A DNA stretch of 64,000 bases from Aeromicrobium flavum (lineage in GTDB: Bacteria; Actinomycetota; Actinomycetes; Propionibacteriales; Nocardioidaceae). Positions 53,901-61,448 of the stretch are shown here, piece after piece (the stretch's first letter is position 1; each line of letters starts with the position of its first letter). A program made the position numbers and the translations under genes. The notes beneath the pieces were generated by a model that saw only the letters and a list, made by a program, of their open reading frames with translations, had not been told where the DNA came from and ran no database searches. The stretch covers positions 27,959-91,958 of the forward strand of contig NZ_BJZQ01000014.1 in assembly GCF_007992115.1 (NCBI RefSeq), in the 5' to 3' direction.

Positions 53901-54367
53901 TGCCGGGCACGGCGATCGTCGCGCCGCCGCCGATGCTGCCGGGGATGAGCGACGTCGAGCTGACCCTCGCCGACCTGGAGTCGACCAAGATCTCACCGAG
54001 CGATCACCCCTTCGCCCACCTGCGTCCGATGCTGGAGCAGCAGGGGATCCTGGCCGTCGGCGGCCTGCTGCAGCACGAGCCCGACCGGCGGGTGCGTGTC
54101 GCGGGCCTCATCACCCACCGCCAGCGCCCGTACACCGCCGGGGGCGTCACCTTCCTCAACCTCGAGGACGAGACCGGGATGCTCAACGTCGTCGTGTTCG
54201 ACGCCGTCTGGCAGCGCCATCGCACGGTGGCCCGCTCCAGTGCGGCGGTCGTCATCCGCGGCCGCCTCGAGCACCAACAGGGGGCCGTCAACCTCGTGGC
54301 CGAGACCCTCGAGCGGCTGGTCGACCCCGCCGTCCCGCGCGGCCATCGCTCCCGCGACTACCGCTGA
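50996..54367 (+). CDS. dnaE2: Error-prone DNA polymerase DnaE2 (ImuC)
   Basis: C-family polymerase for SOS translesion synthesis. 1123 residues. PHP domain [25 protein letters not shown] (about residues 60-85), polymerase acidic motif [25 protein letters not shown] (about 440-463), tandem HhH [18 protein letters not shown], and a C-terminal OB fold [30 protein letters not shown]. ATG 50996 ([14 protein letters not shown]) is the characteristic start; only a G run lies upstream as weak ribosome binding site. Third gene of the SOS operon, separated from imuB by the palindrome. Confidence 0.95.
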   Translation: [1123 protein letters not shown]

Positions 54368-54391
54368 GCGCCCTGTCCCGGCCCGGGACCC

Positions 54392-54460
54392 AGATGTGTA
54401 GCGCTGTCCACTCGATTCGTGCCGAGAAGGAGGAAATCGGGTGGGGAACGCTACACATCT
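54392..54460. repeat. Palindromic intergenic element after dnaE2
   Basis: AGATGTGTAGCG (54392-54403) and its perfect complement (54449-54460), with inner CCAC/GTGG and CGATT/AATCG pairs; total 69 bp. It could terminate the SOS operon, but is much longer than the terminators seen elsewhere here. Confidence 0.65.
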
Positions 54461-54488
54461 CGCGCGCCAAGGCGCGGACGTGCGGGCC

Positions 54489-54537
54489 TTAGGGTTGACA
54501 TGACCATAACCACCCCTTAGTGTCGCGGTGACCCTAA
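54489..54537. promoter_or_regulatory. Two NrtR-like operators around the nad promoter
   Basis: Site 1 TTAgGGT...ACCaTAA (54489-54509) and site 2 TTAgTGTC...GACcCTAA (54517-54537), both 21 bp, starts 28 bp apart. Promoter: -35 TTGACA (54495-54500) inside site 1, 17-bp spacer, -10 TAGTGT (54518-54523) inside site 2. Both boxes would be covered by a bound repressor. Confidence 0.75.
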
Positions 54538-54548
54538 GGAGGTGCGGG

Positions 54549-55190
54549 ATGGAGCAGCGGATCGAGCTGGCGGTGTCCACGGTGATCTTCGCGCTGCGCC
54601 CGCATCCCGACACGGGCCACGACACGCTCTGGCTGCCGCTCGTCAAGCGCATCCGCGAGCCGTTCCTCGGGCAGTGGGCACTGCCCGGTGGCCCGCTCGA
54701 GCCCGCGCAGGACCTCGACACCTCGGCACGCGTCACCCTCCAGCGCACGACGGGGCTCGAGCCGGCTCACCTCGAGCAGCTCTACAGCTTCGGCGGCATC
54801 GACCGCTCGCCCGACCGGGTCGTCTCGATCGTCTACTGGGCGCTCGTGCGCCCCGACGAGGACGCCCGCGCCATCGACGGCGAGAACGTCGAGTGGTTCG
54901 TGGCCGACGAGGTCCCGGCGCTCGCGTTCGACCACAACGCCATCGTCGAGTACGCCCTGCGCCGGCTGCGCGCCAAAATCACCTACTCCGACATCGCGCA
55001 CGCGTTCACGGGCGAGGAGTTCACCATCGCCCAGCTGCGCGAGGTGCACGAGGCCGTGCGCCAGGTGCGCCTCGACCCCGCCAACTTCCGCCGCCAGGCG
55101 CTCGCCAATCCCCGGATCACCTCCACGGGCCGCCACGTCACGGGGACCAGCCATCGCCCCCCGGCCCTCTACCGACTGGAGTCAGCATGA
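54549..55190 (+). CDS. nrtR: NrtR-type Nudix transcriptional regulator of NAD synthesis
   Basis: 213 residues. N-terminal Nudix-like domain (about 1-140) with a degenerate box: LPGGPLEPAQDLDTSARVTLQRTTGL lacks the REUxEE catalytic core, as expected for a ligand sensor that binds ADP-ribose or NAD. The C-terminal winged helix (about 150-213: YSDIAHAFTGEEFTIAQLREVHEAV) matches NrtR. ATG 54549 follows AAGGAGGTG (54536-54544). Two palindromic sites overlap its promoter, so it is likely autoregulated along with nadABC. Stop overlaps nadA (ATGA). Confidence 0.88.
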   Translation: MEQRIELAVSTVIFALRPHPDTGHDTLWLPLVKRIREPFLGQWALPGGPLEPAQDLDTSARVTLQRTTGLEPAHLEQLYSFGGIDRSPDRVVSIVYWALVRPDEDARAIDGENVEWFVADEVPALAFDHNAIVEYALRRLRAKITYSDIAHAFTGEEFTIAQLREVHEAVRQVRLDPANFRRQALANPRITSTGRHVTGTSHRPPALYRLESA

Positions 55191-56431
55191 CCCTCTCCAT
55201 CAACGACCTCATCGTGACGACGCCAGGCAGCACGTGCGACGCCGACCTGGCCAAGCAGCCGTGGGAGTTCGACGGGTTCCCGGGCTACGGCCCGGGCGCG
55301 TCCGAACAGGACGTCATCCCGCAGCCGGTCACGCGGCCCGGCCAGCTCCCGGTGGCGTACCAGCAGATGCCGGAGGCCGAGCTGCACGCCCGGATCCGGG
55401 CGGCCAAGCAGACGCTCGGGGACCGCCTGGTGATCCTCGGCCACTTCTACCAGCGCGACGAGGTGGTCCAGTACGCCGACTTCGTGGGCGACTCGTTCCA
55501 GCTCGCCAACGCGGCGCTGACCCGCCCGGACGCCGACACGATCGTCTTCTGCGGCGTGCACTTCATGGCCGAGACGGCCGACATCCTCGCCCGTCCCGAG
55601 CAGCACGTCATCCTGCCCAACCTCGCGGCCGGCTGCTCCATGGCCGACATGGCCGACGAGGAGTCGGTCGAGGCGGCCTGGGAGTTCCTCACCGAGTTCT
55701 ACGGCGACGACGACACGATCCCGGTCACGTACATGAACTCCTCGGCGGCGCTGAAGGCGTTCTGCGGTCGCCACGGCGGCATCGTCTGCACGTCGTCCAA
55801 CGCCTCGACCGTGTTGGAGTGGGCGTTCGAGCAGGGCCGGCGGGTGCTGTTCTTCCCCGACCAGCACCTGGGCCGCAACACCGCCAAGGCGATGGGCGTG
55901 CCGCTGGATCAGATGCCGATGATCAACCCGCGAGCCAACGACCTCGGCGTGGAGGCCGACGTGCTGCGCGACGCGCGCGTGCTGCTGTGGCCCGGCTTCT
56001 GCTCCGTGCACAAGCGCTTCACCGTCGCCCAGATCGAGCAGGCGCGCGCCGAATACCCCGGCTGCCGGGTCATCGTGCACCCCGAGAGCCCGATGCCGGT
56101 CGTCGACGCCGCCGACGCGGCCGGGTCGACGGACGCGATCCGCAAGTTCATCGACGCCCAGCCGGCGGGGTCCGTGATCGCGGTCGGCACCGAGATCAAC
56201 ATGGTCAACCGGCTGGCGGCCGAGCACCCGGACAAGACGATCTTCTGCCTCGACCCCGTCGTGTGCCCGTGCTCGACGATGTACCGGATCCACCCCGGCT
56301 ACCTCGCCTGGGTGCTCGACGGTCTCGTCGAGGGCGAGGTGCGCAACGAGATCGTGGTCGACGCCGAGGTCGCCACGCACGCCAAGGTGGCCCTCGAGCG
56401 GATGCTCGCGGCCCTGCCCCAGGCCGACTGA
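55187..56431 (+). CDS. nadA: Quinolinate synthase
   Basis: [4Fe-4S] enzyme condensing iminoaspartate and dihydroxyacetone phosphate to quinolinate. 414 residues, with an N-terminal extension common in actinobacteria. Cluster cysteines in FCGVHFMAETADI or AAGCSMAD, GFCSVHKRF and PVVCPCSTMYR; LGHFYQRDEVVQYADFVGDS starts the core domain. ATG 55187 overlaps the nrtR stop; the next gene starts at its own stop (TGATG). Confidence 0.95.
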   Translation: MTLSINDLIVTTPGSTCDADLAKQPWEFDGFPGYGPGASEQDVIPQPVTRPGQLPVAYQQMPEAELHARIRAAKQTLGDRLVILGHFYQRDEVVQYADFVGDSFQLANAALTRPDADTIVFCGVHFMAETADILARPEQHVILPNLAAGCSMADMADEESVEAAWEFLTEFYGDDDTIPVTYMNSSAALKAFCGRHGGIVCTSSNASTVLEWAFEQGRRVLFFPDQHLGRNTAKAMGVPLDQMPMINPRANDLGVEADVLRDARVLLWPGFCSVHKRFTVAQIEQARAEYPGCRVIVHPESPMPVVDAADAAGSTDAIRKFIDAQPAGSVIAVGTEINMVNRLAAEHPDKTIFCLDPVVCPCSTMYRIHPGYLAWVLDGLVEGEVRNEIVVDAEVATHAKVALERMLAALPQAD

Positions 56432-57945
56432 TGGCGACCCGCGTGGTCGTGGTCGGCAGCGGCATCGCCGGCCTCACCACCGCCCTCGACCTGGCCGCCC
56501 GCCCCGGCGTCGAGGTCACCCTCGTCGCCAAGGCCCGGCTCGACCAGTCCAACACGGCCATGGCCCAGGGCGGCGTCGCGGTCGTCACGGCTCCGACCGA
56601 CACCGTCGCCTCGCACGTGGCCGACACCGTCGCCGCGGGGGCCGGACTCTGCGACGTCGACGCGGCCGAGGTGCTGTGCGCCAGCGGCCCGATCGCCGTC
56701 GGCGCGCTGATCCGCCGCGGGGTGCGGTTCGACCGCGCGGGGGAGGGGCTGGCGCTCGGCCTCGAGGCGGCCCACTCGCGCGAGCGGATCGTGCACGCCG
56801 GGGGCGACGCCACCGGCTCGGCGATCGCCTCGGCGCTGATCGACCGGCTCGACGACTCCGGGGTCGTCGTCCGCGAGAACACCACCGTCCTCGACGTGGT
56901 CGTCGAGCGCGGCCGGGCCGTGGGCGTGCGGCTGCTCGGGGACGAGGTGCTGGTGGCCGATGTGGTGGTTCTGGCCACAGGTGGCGCCGGTCAGCTGTTC
57001 CCGTTCACGACGAACCCCGCGGTCGCCACGGCCGACGGCGTCGCCATCGCCCTGCGGGCCGGGGCCGTGCTGGCCGACCTGGAGTTCCACCAGTTCCATC
57101 CCACCTCGCTGGCGACGCCGGGCAACCACCTGGTGTCCGAGGCGGTGCGCGGCGAGGGAGCGGTGCTCGTCGACGCCGACGGCCGGCGGTTCATGACCGA
57201 TGTGCACCCCGATGCCGAGCTGGCGCCGCGCGACGTCGTGGCCCGGGGGATCGCCGAGCAGATGGCGCGCCAGGGCGGGGTGCCCGTCCGGCTCGACGCC
57301 ACCGGGCTGGGGGCGCGCTTCCTGGCGTCGCGGTTCCCGACCATCGACGCGGTGGTGCGCTCGCAGGGCCTCGACTGGGCCCGCGAGCCGATCCAGGTCG
57401 CTCCGGCCGCTCACTACGTCATGGGCGGGGTCCGCACCGACCTGTGGGGGCGCACGAGCGTGCCCGGGCTCTTCGCCGTCGGCGAGGTCGCCTGCACCGG
57501 ACTCCACGGCGCCAACCGGCTCGCGTCCAACTCGCTCCTCGAGGGAGCGGTCTTCGGCTACCGGGTCGCCGAGGCGATCCTCGGCGGCGCGCCGGCCGGG
57601 TCGTTCGGCGAGGCATGGGCCCCGCGGCTCGTGGTCGCCGTCGGTGGTGGCGACGAGGCCTTCGGTCGCAGCGACCTGCAGCACCTGATGTGGTCGGCCG
57701 CGGGGCTGTCCCGCGACCACGCCGGGCTGCGGGAGGCCGCCCGGGTCTTCGCGCGGTGGGCCGCGCCCGCCCCGACCGACGCCAAGTCCGCCGAGGACGC
57801 CAACCTGCTGGTGGTGGCGCGAGCCGTCGTGGCCTCCGCACTCGCCCGGACCGAGTCGCGCGGCGGTCACTTCCGTCGCGACTTCCCCCAGTCCGATCCG
57901 GGGTCCGCCGTCCACTCCACCCTCGTGGGAGCGCCTCATGCTTGA
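56431..57945 (+). CDS. nadB: L-aspartate oxidase
   Basis: Flavoenzyme oxidising aspartate to iminoaspartate for NadA. 504 residues. FAD motif VVVVGSGIAGLTTALDLA (about residues 5-22), SNTAMAQGGVAVV, HSRERIVHAGGDATG, the substrate loop EFHQFHPTSL and AHYVMGGVRTDLWGRTSVPGLFAVGEVACTGLHGANRLASNSLLEG. ATG 56431 shares one base with the nadA stop, and nadC overlaps its end by 8 bp. Confidence 0.94.
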   Translation: MATRVVVVGSGIAGLTTALDLAARPGVEVTLVAKARLDQSNTAMAQGGVAVVTAPTDTVASHVADTVAAGAGLCDVDAAEVLCASGPIAVGALIRRGVRFDRAGEGLALGLEAAHSRERIVHAGGDATGSAIASALIDRLDDSGVVVRENTTVLDVVVERGRAVGVRLLGDEVLVADVVVLATGGAGQLFPFTTNPAVATADGVAIALRAGAVLADLEFHQFHPTSLATPGNHLVSEAVRGEGAVLVDADGRRFMTDVHPDAELAPRDVVARGIAEQMARQGGVPVRLDATGLGARFLASRFPTIDAVVRSQGLDWAREPIQVAPAAHYVMGGVRTDLWGRTSVPGLFAVGEVACTGLHGANRLASNSLLEGAVFGYRVAEAILGGAPAGSFGEAWAPRLVVAVGGGDEAFGRSDLQHLMWSAAGLSRDHAGLREAARVFARWAAPAPTDAKSAEDANLLVVARAVVASALARTESRGGHFRRDFPQSDPGSAVHSTLVGAPHA

Positions 57946-58774
57946 TCGCCGCCAGATCGTCCGGGTCGTCGAGCTCGCCCTCGACGAGGACGCGCCACAC
58001 GGCGACCTGACCTCGGAGGTCTTCGTGCCCGCGGAGGCCGTCGCCACCGCCGACCTCGTGGCCCGCGAGCCCGGGGTGTTCGCCGGCGCCGAGGTCTTCG
58101 AGGTCGCGATGACCGCCCTCGACCCCACCCTCGAGGTGGCGGTCCACGTCGTGGACGGCGAGTCCTTCGACGCCGGTGCGTCGCTGGCCACGGTGCGCGG
58201 CAACGCTCGCGCGGTGCTGCGCGGCGAGCGCATCGCCCTGAACCTCGTCCAGCGGATGTGCGGCATCGCCACCGTCACCGCCGCGTACGTCGCGGCGGCC
58301 GGGCCCGGCGTGCGGGTGGCCGACACCCGCAAGACCACGCCGGGGCTGCGTGCCCTCGAGCGGCACGCGGTGCGCTGTGGGGGTGGCCACAATCACCGGT
58401 TCAGCCTCTCGGACGCGGTCATGGCGAAGGACAATCACCTGGCCCTCGTCGACGACGTCACCGAGGCGATCCGTGCCGCGCGGGCCCGACTGCCGCACAC
58501 GACGCACCTCGAGGTCGAGGTCGACCGGCTCGACCAGGTCGAGGCGGTCCTGGCCGGGGGCGTCGACACGATCATGCTGGACAACTTCAGCCCCGAGGAC
58601 CTTCGCCAGGGGGTCGAGATCGTCGCGGGCCGCGCCCTGGTCGAGGCGTCCGGAGGCGTGACCCTCGGGACGATCGCCGAGATCGCCACCACGGGGGTCG
58701 ACGTGGTCAGCGTCGGGGCCCTGACCCACTCGGTGAGGAACCTCGACCTCGGCCTGGATGTGCGGGTCTCGTGA
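57938..58774 (+). CDS. nadC: Nicotinate-nucleotide diphosphorylase (carboxylating)
   Basis: Quinolinate phosphoribosyltransferase: quinolinate plus PRPP gives nicotinate mononucleotide and CO2. 278 residues. Seen: EDAPHGDLTSE, RKTTPGLRALERHAVRCGGGHNHRFSLSDAVMAKDNHL, EVEVDRLDQ and MLDNFSPEDLRQGVE, the family fingerprints. It completes the de novo NAD set with nadA and nadB. Stop overlaps the next GTG. Confidence 0.95.
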   Translation: MLDRRQIVRVVELALDEDAPHGDLTSEVFVPAEAVATADLVAREPGVFAGAEVFEVAMTALDPTLEVAVHVVDGESFDAGASLATVRGNARAVLRGERIALNLVQRMCGIATVTAAYVAAAGPGVRVADTRKTTPGLRALERHAVRCGGGHNHRFSLSDAVMAKDNHLALVDDVTEAIRAARARLPHTTHLEVEVDRLDQVEAVLAGGVDTIMLDNFSPEDLRQGVEIVAGRALVEASGGVTLGTIAEIATTGVDVVSVGALTHSVRNLDLGLDVRVS

Positions 58775-59904
58775 TCTACCTCGACCACGCGGCGACGTCG
58801 CCCGTGCGCCGCGAGGTGCTCGAGGCGATGTGGCCGTTCCTGACCCGCGACTTCGGAAATCCGGCCAGCCATCACGAGGTCGGCGAAGCGGCCCGGCACG
58901 CCCTCGACGAGGCGCGGCGTCGGGTCACCGCGCAGCTGGGGGGACGGGCCGGCGAGGTCACGTTCTGCAGCGGCGGTACCGAGTCCGACAACACCGCGAT
59001 CAAGGGCATCGCCCTGGCCGACCCCCGCGGACGGCACGTCGTCGTCAGCGCCGTCGAGCACCCGGCGGTGCTGGAGTCAGCGGCGTGGCTGGGCCGGATC
59101 GGGTACGACGTCACCGTCCTGCCCGTCGACGCCGACGGGGTGGTCCGTCCGGAGGTGCTCGCCGGTGCGCTGCGCGACGACACGACCGTGGTGAGCATCC
59201 AGTACGCCAACAACGAGGTCGGCACGATCCAGCCGATCGCCGACCTCGCCGCGGTGGCCGCGGAGCGCGGCGTGCCCTTCCACACCGATGCGGTCCAGGC
59301 CGCGGGCTGGCTCGACCTCGACGTCCGGCGGCTCGGCGTCACCGCGATGAGCCTGAGCGGCCACAAGCTCGGCACGCCCAAGGGGATCGGCGTGCTCTGG
59401 GTCGACCGCCGGCAGCGGTTCGAGCCGCTCGTGCATGGGGGAGGGCAGCAGGACGGCCGCCGCTCGGGCACCGAGGACGTCGCCGGGACCGTGGCCCTCG
59501 CCACCGCCCTCGACCTCGGCCACGGAGATCCCGAGGCCGTCGCCGCGCGTCGCGACCGCTTCGTCGCCGGGGTGCTCGACGCGGCGCCCGGGGCGCGCCT
59601 GACCGGCCATCGCGACCACCGGCTCCCGGGGCACGCGTCGTTCGTGTTCCCCGGCCGGTCCGGCGAGTCGTTGCTCGTCGACCTCGAGGCACGCGGGATC
59701 GTCTGCTCGAGCGGCTCGGCCTGCGCCGCCGGCAGCGACGAGCCCAGTCACGTCCTCACGGCGATGGGCTACGACCGCGAGGTGGCCCAGAGTGCCGTGC
59801 GGTTCACCTTTGACGCGTCCTTCACCGACGAGGAGTCGGAGCGGGTCGTCGCCGTCGTGTCGGCACTCGAGGCGTCCCGTGCAGGCGGGGGACGGCCTCG
59901 TTAG
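58771..59904 (+). CDS. Cysteine desulfurase (NifS/IscS type)
   Basis: PLP enzyme that takes sulfur from cysteine as an enzyme persulfide. 377 residues. VIYLDHAATSPVRREVLEAM, GGTESDNTAIKG, SVEHPAVLES, the PLP lysine in SLSGHKLGTPKGIG and the persulfide Cys in CSSGSACAAGSDEPSHVL, which has the short IscS-like loop. Cotranscribed with nadA, whose cluster it may build, as NadS/NifS-like genes do in other nad operons. GTG 58771 overlaps the nadC stop (GTGA). Confidence 0.88.
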   Translation: MIYLDHAATSPVRREVLEAMWPFLTRDFGNPASHHEVGEAARHALDEARRRVTAQLGGRAGEVTFCSGGTESDNTAIKGIALADPRGRHVVVSAVEHPAVLESAAWLGRIGYDVTVLPVDADGVVRPEVLAGALRDDTTVVSIQYANNEVGTIQPIADLAAVAAERGVPFHTDAVQAAGWLDLDVRRLGVTAMSLSGHKLGTPKGIGVLWVDRRQRFEPLVHGGGQQDGRRSGTEDVAGTVALATALDLGHGDPEAVAARRDRFVAGVLDAAPGARLTGHRDHRLPGHASFVFPGRSGESLLVDLEARGIVCSSGSACAAGSDEPSHVLTAMGYDREVAQSAVRFTFDASFTDEESERVVAVVSALEASRAGGGRPR

Positions 59905-59946
59905 GGTGGGCACGGTTCGTGCAGTCGACTGGTCGGGGGAGTAGCA

Positions 59947-60873
59947 GTGCGCAACGTTCTGAGGGTGTCGGTCGTCCTGATGGCGCTGGCGATGGCCGGT
60001 TGCACCGGCGGCGACGACAAGGAGTCGAAGCCCGACGCGAAGCCGTCGGCCTCTCCCTCGCAGGCGGAGCCCGGGCCCAGCCTGTGCGACGTGCTCGACG
60101 CCGACGACCTGCAGCGGTTCAGTGGCGACTACACGGCCCGGCCCGACCTGATGCTGGGCCACGAGGTGTTCCTGGGCTGCGACACCGACGGCATGTCCTC
60201 GTTCGAGTTCGGGGTGAAGGTCGTCGACGACGGCCGCGAGCTCACCGACTACCTGCAGACCGAGCCGCAGAAGATCGCCGACCTGGGCGACGAGGCCTAC
60301 CGGGCCACGCCCGATCCCGTCGCGCCGGACCTGGGCGACGAGGTGGTGGCGCGGAAGGGCGACCGCATCGTCTTCGTGCGCAACCGACTGATCTCGTACG
60401 GCAAGGAGCGGTCCACGGAGCAGGACACGGTCGACGTCGCGAAGCGGCTGCTCAGCGACGACTCCACCGAGCTCATCGACTCGATCGAGAAGATCGAGGT
60501 CTCCGCCCCGTGCCCGTCGGTCGACGAGGTCGCGAAGGTCGTGGGCACCGTGCAGGCCGCCCGTGGGCACACGGTCGGCGACGCGGTCGACTGCCACTAC
60601 GTGGGCGCCGACGGCATCCGGTTCATCGCCGACCGGTTCGGCGACGACAACCCGGCCCAGTTCCTGGGCAGCAGCGGCGAGGCGACCGAGCTGGAGGGCA
60701 CCGAGTCGGCGCGCGTCAGCGACGACGGGAACGTGATCGAGTTGAAGGCGATCACCAGCGACGAGGTGTTGAGCTTCCGTGCGGGTGCCCTGGACCTGCG
60801 CTCGGAGACGAGCGTCGAGCGGAAGGCCTTCGACGCGCTGGTCGCCGACACGACGAAGGCGCTGCTCGGCTAA
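59947..60873 (+). CDS. Lipoprotein with two DUF3558-like halves
   Basis: 308 residues. Lipobox MAGC (Cys19), a Lys/Pro/Ser linker, then two similar halves, each with a Cys pair: PSLCDVLDADDLQRFSG with EVFLGCDT, and APCPSVDEVAKVVG with AVDCHYV. Each half ends in a beta-rich region. The first-half pattern recalls the DUF3558 lipoproteins of actinobacteria; this is from memory, and unverified. GTG 59947 follows GGGGAG. Converges with the lipoprotein gene opposite and overlaps it by 4 bp. Confidence 0.7.
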   Translation: MRNVLRVSVVLMALAMAGCTGGDDKESKPDAKPSASPSQAEPGPSLCDVLDADDLQRFSGDYTARPDLMLGHEVFLGCDTDGMSSFEFGVKVVDDGRELTDYLQTEPQKIADLGDEAYRATPDPVAPDLGDEVVARKGDRIVFVRNRLISYGKERSTEQDTVDVAKRLLSDDSTELIDSIEKIEVSAPCPSVDEVAKVVGTVQAARGHTVGDAVDCHYVGADGIRFIADRFGDDNPAQFLGSSGEATELEGTESARVSDDGNVIELKAITSDEVLSFRAGALDLRSETSVERKAFDALVADTTKALLG

Positions 60874-61448
60874 CCGGACGCGCGCTCCAGCGCCTGCGGC
60901 AGCAGGTCCGTCACGGAGACGGACGGCTCGCCCGCGCCGGTGTGGGTGACGGTGACGACCACGGCGTGCTCGTCGTCGACCCGGGCGTAGGCGCGTTCGG
61001 TGACCTGGACGCCACCGGTGTCGTCCTGGACCTCACGGAAGCCGATCGCGCCCTCGGGCAGGTCGGTGAGGCGCTCGACGACGGCGGTGCCGAGGTCCTG
61101 GGCCACGCACTGGTCGATGCCCGCCCCGACCTCGTCGAAGGTGTCGTCGACGGAGACCTGGCCGCCGCGCGGGCCCTGCACCGTGGAGATCACCGTGTCG
61201 CCGCTCTCGAGCTCGTAGCGCACGAAGGGGGAGTCCTCCTCGGTGCGCGCGTTGCTCGCCTCGACCCACAGCGCGGCGCAGTTGGTGCGGGTGATGCTGC
61301 GGCCCTCGTCGACCTCGACCTCGGCGACCTCGCCGACGTCGTCGCGCTGGAGCAGCTCCGGCGGGACATCCGTCCCGCCGCTCCCGTCCCCGCACGCCGC
61401 CACGGTCGCGAGCAGGAGTGCTGCGAGCGCCAGTCGTCGGCGTGCCAT
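60870..61448 (-). CDS. Lipoprotein downstream of the large DUF6571-like protein
   Basis: 192 residues. Signal peptide MARRRLALAALLLATVAAC with lipobox VAAC (Cys19), then an acidic domain with NCAALWVEASNARTEEDSPFVRYELESGD and IDQCVAQDLGTAVV (two cysteines). No family recognised. ATG 61448 shares a base with the previous stop (TGATG), so it is cotranslated with the 661-residue protein. Its stop overlaps the convergent lipoprotein by 4 bp. Confidence 0.75.
   Translation of the reverse strand: MARRRLALAALLLATVAACGDGSGGTDVPPELLQRDDVGEVAEVEVDEGRSITRTNCAALWVEASNARTEEDSPFVRYELESGDTVISTVQGPRGGQVSVDDTFDEVGAGIDQCVAQDLGTAVVERLTDLPEGAIGFREVQDDTGGVQVTERAYARVDDEHAVVVTVTHTGAGEPSVSVTDLLPQALERASG

Noticed and set aside
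59077..60597. A 506-codon minus-strand open frame opposite the desulfurase and lipoprotein genes
   Set aside because: Composition is antisense-like and it crosses two well-supported plus-strand genes.
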